DNA of 54,989 bases from Magnetospirillum molischianum DSM 120 (lineage in GTDB: Bacteria; Pseudomonadota; Alphaproteobacteria; Rhodospirillales; Magnetospirillaceae): assembly GCF_000294655.1 (NCBI RefSeq), contig NZ_CAHP01000021.1, positions 173,294-228,282 on the forward strand, written 5' to 3'. Every line of letters starts with the position of its first letter. Position 1 is the stretch's first letter. This document shows, piece after piece, positions 16,821 through 24,603 of this stretch. Both the position numbers and the translations under genes were made by a program. The notes under the pieces were generated by a model. That model saw only the letters and a program-made list of their open reading frames with translations. It was not told the origin of the DNA and searched no databases.

Positions 16821-16876
16821 GGTAAGGCTTGGAAACGACCCTCTTGGCTATCGCTTTGCAGTCGTTTCCCATTACC
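16821..16876 (-). promoter_or_regulatory. Structured leader upstream of the diguanylate cyclase gene
   Basis: Read on the minus strand, GGTAA and GGAAACGAC (16876-16872 and 16869-16861) pair with GTCGTTTCC and TTACC (16839-16831 and 16825-16821). This gives a 9 bp perfect stem inside a 5 bp outer stem, with a 21 nt apical region containing GCAAAGCGATAGCC. It lies 46 nt upstream of the 16774 start. It may be a riboregulatory leader or the terminator of the upstream gene. There is no T-tract. The remaining gap (16877-16984) shows no gene. Confidence 0.5.
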
Positions 16877-16984
16877 AAATCCTTTGGCTCAACATGGTCG
16901 CATTATTTTCCCGAATATGGATTGTCCCTTGAGCTTAATTTTCGGTGAAGCGGACCCGTCGCCGTGGATGTGGTGACACCGAAT

Positions 16985-17386
16985 CTAGCGGAACAACATT
17001 TTCGAAATCAGAACATCGCGGGTCAATTCACTTCCCGGCTCCTTGCGGGCGATTTCAAGCGCTAGCGATTTAACCATTGGTGCCGGGTTGCCCTGGGCAT
17101 ATTCCTCAAAAGGAATGACGTTGAAGGCCATCCGCATCTTGTCTGAAAGGTGCTTTTCCGAGAACTTGGCTTCTTCGGAGACCTGTAGAATCAGGTCGAT
17201 CGACGACATATGGTATTGACCGGCCTTGTCGTAAAGTTCCAGCGCCATGGTGGGAAGACGGACATACTTGTCGCCTTTGGCCGGAATCGGCAGGCGGTCG
17301 TTCTTTTTTTCCTTTTTCTCCTCGGCGAGGGCGGCCAGGGGAGCCAGGGCGGCTAAGGCGGTCAGGACGAACGTGCGGCGGCGCAT
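16985..17386 (-). CDS. Small exported protein with twin-arginine-like signal
   Basis: This 133 aa protein was not recognised as a named family. The N-terminus M-R-R-R-T-F-V-L-T-A-L-A-A-L is a short twin-arginine-type (or Sec) signal, with cleavage near A-L-A-E. A Lys/Glu-rich linker follows, then a compact domain of about 90 residues containing mixed helices (EKHLSDKMRMAFNVIPFEEY) and a C-terminal D-V-L-I-S-K-M-L-F-R. The C-terminal half vaguely recalls FliL-type periplasmic domains, but this is weak. ATG 17386 has AAGGGA 6 nt upstream. An upstream GTG at 17401 overlaps the stop of the cNMP-binding gene. It is probably the last gene of the nadA operon. Confidence 0.7.
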   Translation of the reverse strand: MRRRTFVLTALAALAPLAALAEEKKEKKNDRLPIPAKGDKYVRLPTMALELYDKAGQYHMSSIDLILQVSEEAKFSEKHLSDKMRMAFNVIPFEEYAQGNPAPMVKSLALEIARKEPGSELTRDVLISKMLFR

Positions 17387-17397
17387 CGGCATTCCCT

Positions 17398-17784
17398 TCA
17401 CGGCTTTTTATCGTACTGAGCGAGGAGAAGAGCGGCCTCGGCCAATTCGGCTCCCATCGCGCGAATATTGCCGAGGAGGGCGTTGACGATCACTTTGACC
17501 CCCTTGGGGGCAAGGTCGAGTTGTCCGGCCAGTCGGTCCTTGGGGATCAGAACGCAGGTGGTTTCCGTCACCGCCTCGGCTGTTGCCATGCGGGGCTGAT
17601 CGTCGATCAACGCCATTTCGCCGAAAATGCCAGAGCGCCCAACCTCGCCGATTTCGATCTCGCGGCCGTCTCGGGTTTTGTAGATCCTCACTTTGCCGAT
17701 TTCGACGACAAAAGCGGTGGTCCCGACGTCACCCTCGGCGAAAATCACCGTACCGGGGGCGAAAACGATGCGGCGCGGGGCCAT
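17398..17784 (-). CDS. Single-domain cyclic nucleotide-binding protein
   Basis: This 128 aa protein is essentially one cNMP-binding (CRP/EPAC-type) beta-barrel. The phosphate-binding cassette reads GIFGEMALIDDQPRMATAEA, with the Gly-Glu and Arg positions that contact the cyclic phosphate and ribose. No DNA-binding helix-turn-helix, kinase or channel domain is attached, so it must act through a partner or as a binding module. It starts 4 nt after the nadB stop and its end overlaps the next gene, so it appears to be part of the nad operon. Confidence 0.88.
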   Translation of the reverse strand: MAPRRIVFAPGTVIFAEGDVGTTAFVVEIGKVRIYKTRDGREIEIGEVGRSGIFGEMALIDDQPRMATAEAVTETTCVLIPKDRLAGQLDLAPKGVKVIVNALLGNIRAMGAELAEAALLLAQYDKKP

Positions 17785-17788
17785 CGTT

Positions 17789-19411
17789 CTAGCTCACCCG
17801 ACGGACGGCGAAGGTCTTGGGGACCAGGATGGTGTTTTGCGGTGGTGCCACGGTGTCGAGGGTGGGGTAGTCGATGGTGTAGTGCAGTCCCCGACTTTCG
17901 CGCCGCGCCAAGGCCGAGCGGATGATCAGGTCGGCGACCATGGCAAGGTTGCGCAGTTCGAGCAAATCGCTGGTGACGCGGAAGCTGCCGTAATAATCGC
18001 CGATCTCGTTCAGCAGCAGCTTGACCCGGTGACGAGCCCGCTCCAGCCGCTTGGTCGAGCGGACGATACCAACATAGTCCCACATGAAGCGGCGCAATTC
18101 GTCCCAATTATGGGCGACCACCACTTCTTCGTCGGAATCGGTGACCCAGGTTTCGTCCCATGGGGCCAGCGGGGGCAGTTCGGCGATGGAATCAAGCCGG
18201 GTGGCGATATCGCGGGCGGCGGCGGCTCCGATCACCAGACATTCCAGCAGCGAGTTCGAGGCCATCCGGTTGGCCCCGTGGAGGCCGGTGCAGGCCACTT
18301 CACCCACCGCGTACAGGTTATCGACGTCGGTGTGGCCGGACAGGTCGGTCATCACGCCGCCGCAGGTGTAGTGTGCCGCCGGAACCACCGGCAGCGGTTC
18401 GCGGGTCATGTCGAAACCGAATTTCAACGCCTCGGCATGAACGGTGGGGAAATGATGGGTGATGAATTCGGCCGGGCGGTGGCTGATATCGAGATAGACG
18501 CACTCGCAGCCTAGCCGCTTCATAACGTCGTCGATGGCGCGGGCAACAATGTCGCGGGGGGCCAATTCGCCGCGCGGGTCGTACTCGTCCATGAAGCGGG
18601 TACCATCGGGGCGCAGAAGCCGCCCTCCCTCCCCCCGCACCGCCTCGGTGACCAGGAACGATTTGGCACGGGGATGGTACAAACAGGTCGGATGAAACTG
18701 ACTGAATTCCAGGTTGGCGACCCGGCATCCCGCCCGCCACGCCATCGCCATTCCGTCTCCGGTCGAGCCGTCGGGATTGGAGGAATAGAGATAGACCTTC
18801 GATGCGCCGCCGCTGGCCAGCAGGACGGTGCGGGCGGGAAAGCGATGAACCCGTCCGTCGCGGCGGTCGAGCGCATACGCGCCGACACAGCGGCCCTGAC
18901 GACCCTGCGGCAACTTCTCGCGGATCAGATCGACGGCGTTATGATCTTCGAACAGGATCGCGCCACTGGCGCGCAGTTGGGTTTCCAGGCTGGTCTGTAC
19001 CGCGAGCCCGGTGGCGTCGGCGGAATGAACGATGCGCCGATGCGAATGGCCGCCCTCGCGGGTCAGGTGAAGGTCGCCGTCCTCGCGGTCGAACACCACG
19101 CCGTTGGCGATCAGCCAGCGGATCGCTGCCGGAGCCCCCTCGACAACGGCGCGGACGGCTGGCTCGTAGCATAGCCCGCCGCCAGCCACCAGCGTGTCGC
19201 GGATGTGAGCCTCGATCGAATCGGTGGCGTCCAGCACCGCCGCGATGCCGCCCTGGGCGTATTTGGTGCTGCCTTCCGACATGTCGGTTTTGGACAACAC
19301 GCCGACCCGTGCGGTCGGACGTTGCGACAGCAACCCCAGCGCTACCGACATTCCGGCTGCGCCCGAGCCGATCACCAGAAGGTCGAAGGGCGCTGTTTCC
19401 ATCTCGCTCAT
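17789..19411 (-). CDS. nadB: L-aspartate oxidase NadB
   Basis: This 540 aa FAD flavoprotein oxidises L-aspartate to iminoaspartate, the first step of de novo NAD synthesis. It shows the FAD-binding GSGAAGMSVAL near the N-terminus, STKYAQGGIAAV, the H-R-R-I-V-H-S active-site region, SQFHPTCLYHP, EAVRGEGG and YTCGGVMTDLSG, plus the C-terminal helical domain. The start at 19411 (MSEMETAPFD) is one nucleotide from the nadC stop. Longer in-frame starts would run into nadC. It is the third gene of nadA-nadC-nadB. Confidence 0.97.
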   Translation of the reverse strand: MSEMETAPFDLLVIGSGAAGMSVALGLLSQRPTARVGVLSKTDMSEGSTKYAQGGIAAVLDATDSIEAHIRDTLVAGGGLCYEPAVRAVVEGAPAAIRWLIANGVVFDREDGDLHLTREGGHSHRRIVHSADATGLAVQTSLETQLRASGAILFEDHNAVDLIREKLPQGRQGRCVGAYALDRRDGRVHRFPARTVLLASGGASKVYLYSSNPDGSTGDGMAMAWRAGCRVANLEFSQFHPTCLYHPRAKSFLVTEAVRGEGGRLLRPDGTRFMDEYDPRGELAPRDIVARAIDDVMKRLGCECVYLDISHRPAEFITHHFPTVHAEALKFGFDMTREPLPVVPAAHYTCGGVMTDLSGHTDVDNLYAVGEVACTGLHGANRMASNSLLECLVIGAAAARDIATRLDSIAELPPLAPWDETWVTDSDEEVVVAHNWDELRRFMWDYVGIVRSTKRLERARHRVKLLLNEIGDYYGSFRVTSDLLELRNLAMVADLIIRSALARRESRGLHYTIDYPTLDTVAPPQNTILVPKTFAVRRVS

Positions 19412-19412
19412 G

Positions 19413-20264
19413 TCAGGTCCAATCCAGCCCAATATCCACAGCCGGCGCCGATTGAGTGATTCTTCCGACCGAAACGTAATCGACTCCGGTCGCGGCGATG
19501 GCGCCAATTGTCTCCAGCGTCACGCCGCCCGACGCTTCGGTTTTGCACCGTCCGGCCACCAGCGCGACCGCTTGGCGCAGGATATCGGGCGGCATGTTGT
19601 CGAGCAGAACGATATCAGCCCCTGCCGCGACCGCCTCCGCCACCTGTTCCAGGGTGTCGCACTCGGCCTCGACCGAGACGTTCCCGGCTTTGGCCTGTCG
19701 TACCGCCGCACCGATGCTGCCGCAGACAGCGATATGATTGTCCTTGATCAGAACGCCGTCAAACAGTCCCATCCGATGGTTGGTCGCGCCGCCGCAGCGG
19801 GTGGCGTATTTCGACAGTCGCCGCAGACCGGGAATGGTCTTGCGGGTGTCGAGCAAGGTACAACCGCTTCCCGCGATCCGTTCGGCATAGCGTGCCGCCT
19901 CGGTGGCGATGCCGGAGAGAAGTTGCAGCAGGTTGAGGGCGGTACGCTCGGCGGTCAGCAGGCCACGGGCCGGACCTTCGATCTCGGCCAATACGGTTCC
20001 GGCCGCCACCCGGTCGCCATCGGCAACGCGGGCGGTGAAGTGGGCCTCGGGCACCACCCGGCGGAACGATTCCTCGGCCACCGGCAGACCGGCGACGACC
20101 ATCGCGTGCCGGGCTTGCATCACGCCCCGGAAGCGCAAATCGGCGGGGATCACCAGGGCCGATGTGATATCGGCACCGGGGCCGCCTTTGTCCGCGCCGG
20201 TATCCTCGGCCAAGGCGGCATCGATTACCCGCCGTGCGTCATCCCAATCGATTTCAGGAGGCAT
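19413..20264 (-). CDS. nadC: Nicotinate-nucleotide pyrophosphorylase (quinolinate phosphoribosyltransferase)
   Basis: This 283 aa enzyme converts quinolinate plus PRPP to nicotinate mononucleotide. The family motifs are [29 protein letters not shown] (catalytic Arg/Lys), [36 protein letters not shown] and SGGVTLE. The 5' end overlaps nadA by 11 nt, and the 3' end is one nucleotide from nadB. Length and motifs are typical. Confidence 0.97.
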   Translation of the reverse strand: MPPEIDWDDARRVIDAALAEDTGADKGGPGADITSALVIPADLRFRGVMQARHAMVVAGLPVAEESFRRVVPEAHFTARVADGDRVAAGTVLAEIEGPARGLLTAERTALNLLQLLSGIATEAARYAERIAGSGCTLLDTRKTIPGLRRLSKYATRCGGATNHRMGLFDGVLIKDNHIAVCGSIGAAVRQAKAGNVSVEAECDTLEQVAEAVAAGADIVLLDNMPPDILRQAVALVAGRCKTEASGGVTLETIGAIAATGVDYVSVGRITQSAPAVDIGLDWT

Positions 20265-21273
20265 GGGCGTTCCCCGACATCGGCACCGAGCGGCTCATTT
20301 CCAGCATCCGTTCCAACGGCCGCAACGCCTCCAGCCGCAACGGCTCTGGCACGGTGATCGCGGGGGCGTCGTTAACGAGGCAAAGATAGATCTTCTCCAA
20401 CGTGTTCAGCGCCATGAACGGACAGTTCGAGCACGAACAGCCGCCATCGGCTCCCGGCGCGGGCAGGAAAGTCTTGTGCGGGGCCGCCTTGGTCATCTGG
20501 TGGATGATGTGCTGTTCGGTGGCGATGATGAATTCGGTTCTGTCGCTGGCCAGCACATAGTCGAGGATGGCGCGGGTTGAACCGACATGATCGGCATGAA
20601 GCAGCACCGCCTCGGGGCATTCCGGGTGTGCGGCGACCAGTGCGTTGGGGTGGCGAACCTTCAGCTTGACCAACTCGCGTTCGGAAAACTGCTCATGAAT
20701 GATGCAACTGCCCGGCCACAGCGTCATCTCGCGTCCCGAGATACGGGCGAGGTAGCTGCCGAGGTGGCGGTCGGGTGCGAACAGAATCGGCCGGTCGGCG
20801 GGAAGCTGGCGCAAGATCGCTTCGGCATTCGACGAGGTGACGATCACGTCGGAGAGCGCTTTGATCTCGGCCGAGCAATTGATGTAAGTGACGGCGATGT
20901 GATCGGGATGGCGTTCGCGGAAGGCTCGAAAGGCTTCGGGACGGCAGGATTCTTCCAGCGAGCAGCCTGCGTCGGCATCGGGAATCAGCACGGTCTTGGT
21001 CGGCGAAAGAATCTTCGCCACTTCGCCCATGAAGCGGACGCCGCAAAAAACGATGACATCGGCATCGGTTGCGGCGGCCTTGCGTGAGAGGTCCAGCGAA
21101 TCGCCAACGAAGTCGGCTAAATCCTGGATCTCGCCATCCTGGTAATAATGAGCCAGAATGACCGCATTGCGCTCGCGTCGCAAACGGTTGATTTCGGCGA
21201 CAAGATCCAGCGAAGGGTCGATGTCGCGCTCGGTTGCCGCCCCGGCGGGCGGCAGGACGATGGTGTCGGTCAT
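20254..21273 (-). CDS. nadA: Quinolinate synthase NadA
   Basis: This 339 aa 4Fe-4S enzyme condenses iminoaspartate with dihydroxyacetone phosphate to give quinolinate. The three cluster cysteines lie in the conserved settings [20 protein letters not shown] and the Cys-rich [30 protein letters not shown] and the [10 protein letters not shown] block are also typical. It heads the nad operon with a promoter candidate about 60 nt upstream. The order nadA-nadC-nadB, with overlaps, points to one transcript. Confidence 0.97.
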   Translation of the reverse strand: MTDTIVLPPAGAATERDIDPSLDLVAEINRLRRERNAVILAHYYQDGEIQDLADFVGDSLDLSRKAAATDADVIVFCGVRFMGEVAKILSPTKTVLIPDADAGCSLEESCRPEAFRAFRERHPDHIAVTYINCSAEIKALSDVIVTSSNAEAILRQLPADRPILFAPDRHLGSYLARISGREMTLWPGSCIIHEQFSERELVKLKVRHPNALVAAHPECPEAVLLHADHVGSTRAILDYVLASDRTEFIIATEQHIIHQMTKAAPHKTFLPAPGADGGCSCSNCPFMALNTLEKIYLCLVNDAPAITVPEPLRLEALRPLERMLEMSRSVPMSGNAHAS

Positions 21274-21330
21274 AAGGACTCGGCGTCTCCCAGGGGGCGG
21301 CTCCGGCCCCGTGTGCGGTCAAGAGGGGCA

Positions 21331-21360
21331 AGTATAAGGACATTTACGGCCGGGTGTGCA
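21331..21360 (-). promoter_or_regulatory. Candidate promoter for the nadA operon
   Basis: On the minus strand, TGCACA (21360-21355), 18 nt and TATACT (21336-21331) precede nadA by about 58 nt. The -10 is a 5/6 match, the -35 a 4/6 match with slightly long spacing. The remainder of the nadA-receiver gap contains a 6 bp palindrome at 21376-21391 and nothing else clear. Confidence 0.45.
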
Positions 21361-21457
21361 ACCCTCATGCGAATGGCCTATTGCCATAGGCATGTTTTCT
21401 CTGCCCCCCGGTTTCCCACATGATGTTCTCTGAAATCTCCAGGGGAGACCGAATAAG

Positions 21458-21868
21458 GTGTCTGCACTCGGAAATGAAATCGCTGACCCAGGAGTGCGCC
21501 TCGTGGTGGTGATTGAAGACGAGGCAATCGTTCTGGCCGGTTACCAGATGCTGTTTGAAAGTTGGGGCTACGTCGTGATTGCCGCTCAATCCGCCGACGA
21601 GGCATTGGGAATGCTTGAGGGCGGGGCGATACAGCCCGGCTTCATCCTGGCCGATTTTCGTCTGCGCAACGGGCAAACCGGAACCGATGCGATCGAGCGG
21701 GTCCGCCAGGCGTTCGGGCCGGATATTCCCGGTGTCGTCGTAACCGGCGATACGACGGTAACCGTTGACCGTCTGCGTCTGGCTGCCTCTGAAGGGATGC
21801 CCATCCTGCACAAGCCGGTCAATGGCCGTCAGCTTCAGGAATTGCTGACACGCTCGTTCAAATCGTAA
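21458..21868 (+). CDS. Stand-alone response-regulator receiver domain
   Basis: This 136 aa single REC domain has no output module. It has the acidic pair E20-D21, the phosphoacceptor Asp66 in L-A-D-F-R-L-R, the switch Thr in V-V-T-G-D, and the Lys in the HKPVNG loop, so it should be phosphorylatable. It starts with GTG at 21458. It is divergent from nadA and convergent with recN, with no histidine kinase next to it, so its cognate kinase must be elsewhere. It may act as a CheY/Spo0F-like relay. Confidence 0.88.
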   Translation: MSALGNEIADPGVRLVVVIEDEAIVLAGYQMLFESWGYVVIAAQSADEALGMLEGGAIQPGFILADFRLRNGQTGTDAIERVRQAFGPDIPGVVVTGDTTVTVDRLRLAASEGMPILHKPVNGRQLQELLTRSFKS

Positions 21869-21912
21869 ACCGGGTGCCTTTCTCTTCCCTTCCGGCATGA
21901 TTCCGCTTCGTC

Positions 21913-23583
21913 CTATCCGTTTGTCATCAGCGCTTCGGCGGCGGCGCGGGCCTGATCGGTGACGGTCTCTCCAGCCAGCATTCGGGCGATTTCCTCACGT
22001 CTTGCTTCGGGCGACAGGGTATCGACGCCGGTGACGGTGGTGGTGCCGGAACTGCGCTTGGCGACGCGGTAATGGTGAGCGCCACGCGCGGCGACCTGGG
22101 GCGAATGCGTTACCACCAAGACTTGCAGCTCGGCGGCGAGACGTCCCAGCCGTTCGCCCACTGCCGCCGCGACCGCGCCGCCGATTCCGGCGTCTACTTC
22201 GTCGAAAACGATGGTGGCGGTTGGCGAAATGCGGGCCAGAACCACTTTCAGGGCTAGCATGAAGCGGGCAAGTTCGCCGCCCGAGGCGATGCGGCCCAAC
22301 GGTCCCGGTGGGCTGCCGGGGTTGGTGGCAACCTCGAACCCAACCGAATCCAGCCCGTCCGGTCCCCATTGCGCTTCGTCCAGCGCGGCGATGACGGTGT
22401 GAAAGGTCGCCTTGCCCAGTTTCAGGGGCGGCAGTTCGGCCGCTACCGCCTTATCGAGGGCGCGGGCAGCCTTGGTTCGAGCCTTGGACAGGGCGCGGGC
22501 GGCTTCGAGATAGGCGGTTCGAGCGGCTTCCTCGGCGCGGGCAAGCCGAGCAAGATCGCCGCCGCCGCTGTCGAGTTGCTCCAACCGATGGGTCAGGCGC
22601 TGGTGCAACGCGGACAGGTCGTCAACGGCGATGCCGTGCCGCCGTGAGGCGGCGCGCAGGGCAAAGAGCCGCTCCTCGACTTTTTCCTGCCGCCGTGGAT
22701 CGAGATCGATTCCCGCCGAAACCCGTTCCAGCGCGGCGACGGCCTCGGCGGCTTCGATGGCGGCCCGGTCGAGTGCGGCGATGACCGGGTCCAGCCGCCC
22801 CTCGGCGCGGTCGGCAACCCGCTCCAGGGCGCGGCGGGCGTTGCGCAGACTGCCCTCGACGTCACCACTGCGGTTCAGCGCGGTTTGGGCCGTATTCATC
22901 GCCTCGACCAGCTTCTCGCCCTGCATCAGCAACGCGCGGCTGCGGGCCAGTTCGGCTTCCTCGCCCGGCTTGGGGTCCAGTCCGGCCAGATCCTCGACCG
23001 TGGCCCGCAGAATTTCCTCTTCGGCGCGGGCCTGGGCCAGGGCGGCTTCGGCCTCGACGCGGGCTGCGCGGGCGGTGCGCCAGCCATCCCAGGCGGCAGC
23101 CACCGCGCTTTTGCCCTTGCCCAGTCCGGCAAAGGCGTCGAGAACGCCCTGATGCGTCGAGGAATCGAGCAGACCGTGGCTTTCGAACTGGCCGTGGATT
23201 TCGACCAACTGCGTCCCGATCCGCCGCAACAGAGTTATGCTGACCGGCTGGTCGTTGACATAGGCGCGGGAACGCCCATCGGCGGTCAGAACCCGGCGCA
23301 GCAGCACCGGCCCCCCTTCGCCGCTATCGACATCCTGTTCGGCCAGCAGGGTACGGACGGGGTGATCGGGGGGGAGATCGAATTCGGCGATCACGGTGCC
23401 TTGAGTCGCGCCATGGCGGACCATCCCGGATTCGGCCCGTGCCCCCAGGGCAAGTCCAAGCGAGTCGAGCAGAATCGACTTGCCCGCGCCGGTTTCGCCG
23501 GTGAAGACCGACAATCCGTGATCAAAGCCGAGATCCAGGCGTTCGATCAGGACGATATCGCGGATGGCGAGCGAGGCCAGCAT
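21913..23583 (-). CDS. recN: DNA repair protein RecN
   Basis: This 556 aa SMC-like ATPase for double-strand break repair has Walker A GETGAGKS near residue 30, long Ala/Arg/Glu-rich coiled-coil arms (~150-350), the ABC signature region IASGGELARFMLALK, and Walker B T-I-V-F-D-E-V-D-A-G-I-G-G. The start at 23583 (MLASLAIRDIVLIERLDL) is the usual N-terminus and lies 4 nt after the bamD stop. No alphaproteobacterial SOS box is evident in the short gap, so it is probably transcribed with bamD. Confidence 0.97.
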   Translation of the reverse strand: MLASLAIRDIVLIERLDLGFDHGLSVFTGETGAGKSILLDSLGLALGARAESGMVRHGATQGTVIAEFDLPPDHPVRTLLAEQDVDSGEGGPVLLRRVLTADGRSRAYVNDQPVSITLLRRIGTQLVEIHGQFESHGLLDSSTHQGVLDAFAGLGKGKSAVAAAWDGWRTARAARVEAEAALAQARAEEEILRATVEDLAGLDPKPGEEAELARSRALLMQGEKLVEAMNTAQTALNRSGDVEGSLRNARRALERVADRAEGRLDPVIAALDRAAIEAAEAVAALERVSAGIDLDPRRQEKVEERLFALRAASRRHGIAVDDLSALHQRLTHRLEQLDSGGGDLARLARAEEAARTAYLEAARALSKARTKAARALDKAVAAELPPLKLGKATFHTVIAALDEAQWGPDGLDSVGFEVATNPGSPPGPLGRIASGGELARFMLALKVVLARISPTATIVFDEVDAGIGGAVAAAVGERLGRLAAELQVLVVTHSPQVAARGAHHYRVAKRSSGTTTVTGVDTLSPEARREEIARMLAGETVTDQARAAAEALMTNG

Positions 23584-23587
23584 CGGT

Positions 23588-24514
23588 CTACCAGAACTTG
23601 GCCCAGTTGAACCAACCGCCACTGGTTCGGGCCGGATCGTCGCCGGGCGGCGGCGCTTTTTTCTTGCCGTCGGACCAGAAGTCCAGCGAATCGGTCCAGC
23701 TTGATTGCAGCAGGGTCTTCGACGGGTCGTGATCGCCGTCTACCGAGATTGCGTAGCTGTCCTGGTACCATTCCGAGCCTGGGAAATTGTGTCCCAGCAC
23801 GGCGGCGGCGCGCTGGGCCTCGTTTTCAAGGCCCAGGGTGGTATAGATCTCGACCATCCGATGCAGCGCTTCGGGGACGTGGCTGGTGGTCTGGAACTGC
23901 TCGGTCACGATCTTGAAGCGGTTGAGCGCCGCCAGATATTGCCTGTTCTTCAGGTAATAGCGGCCGACCGACATCTCCTTGCCGGCCATGTGATCGCGTG
24001 ACAGATCGATCTTGAGCCGGGCATCGCGGGCATAGGGGCTGGCGGGAAAACGGTCCACCACTTCCTGAAGCGTCTTCAGCGCCTGTTCGGTCATTTTCTG
24101 ATCGCGGCCGACATCGGAAATCTGCTCGTAATAGCAGAGTGCTTTCAGGTAGTAAGCATAGGCGGCATCTTTGTTGCCGGGATGCAATTGGATAAAGCGA
24201 TCCAGTCCGATCAGCGCTTCATCATATTTGTTGCGCTCATACAGCGCATACGATGACATCAACTGTGCCTTGGTCGCCCAGGCCGAGTAGGGATGCTGGC
24301 GTTCGACTTCCTCGAACTGCTTGGCGGCCCTCTGGTACTCGTTCTTGTCCATCAGGTCCATGGCGCCGTTGTACAGTTCCTCGACCGGCTTCTCGACGTA
24401 ATCCTCTTTCTTATCGGCACAACCGGTAACGACGATCAGCAGGCCGAAGCCCATCGCCAGGGCCAGCCGATTGCGGCGGCATGCGAAACGCTGGGAAAGG
24501 ACAGCAAGGCTCAT
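23588..24514 (-). CDS. bamD: Outer-membrane assembly lipoprotein BamD
   Basis: This 308 aa lipoprotein is an essential part of the BAM complex that inserts outer-membrane proteins. The signal peptide ends at the lipobox V-T-G-C (Cys at about residue 32). Five TPR-like repeats follow (~45-260), including the characteristic AMDLMDKNEYQRAAKQFEEV, HPYSAWATKAQLMSSYALY and YYLKALCYYEQ. The C-terminal ~50 residues are Pro/Trp-rich and variable. recN follows by 4 nt. The bamD-recN pairing is common in alphaproteobacteria. Confidence 0.95.
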   Translation of the reverse strand: MSLAVLSQRFACRRNRLALAMGFGLLIVVTGCADKKEDYVEKPVEELYNGAMDLMDKNEYQRAAKQFEEVERQHPYSAWATKAQLMSSYALYERNKYDEALIGLDRFIQLHPGNKDAAYAYYLKALCYYEQISDVGRDQKMTEQALKTLQEVVDRFPASPYARDARLKIDLSRDHMAGKEMSVGRYYLKNRQYLAALNRFKIVTEQFQTTSHVPEALHRMVEIYTTLGLENEAQRAAAVLGHNFPGSEWYQDSYAISVDGDHDPSKTLLQSSWTDSLDFWSDGKKKAPPPGDDPARTSGGWFNWAKFW

Positions 24515-24603
24515 GGGGGCTCGTTCGGATGCGAGGGGGAGCGGAAGAGGCCAATGGCGGCGAACTATACCATGCCGAAGCCGAGGGGGAAGAGCGGGCT
24601 TGT

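Noticed and set aside
16820-16880. Standard GEMM c-di-GMP riboswitch
   Set aside because: Only two short strings match. The GGGCAAACC segment, the second stem and the usual spacing are missing.
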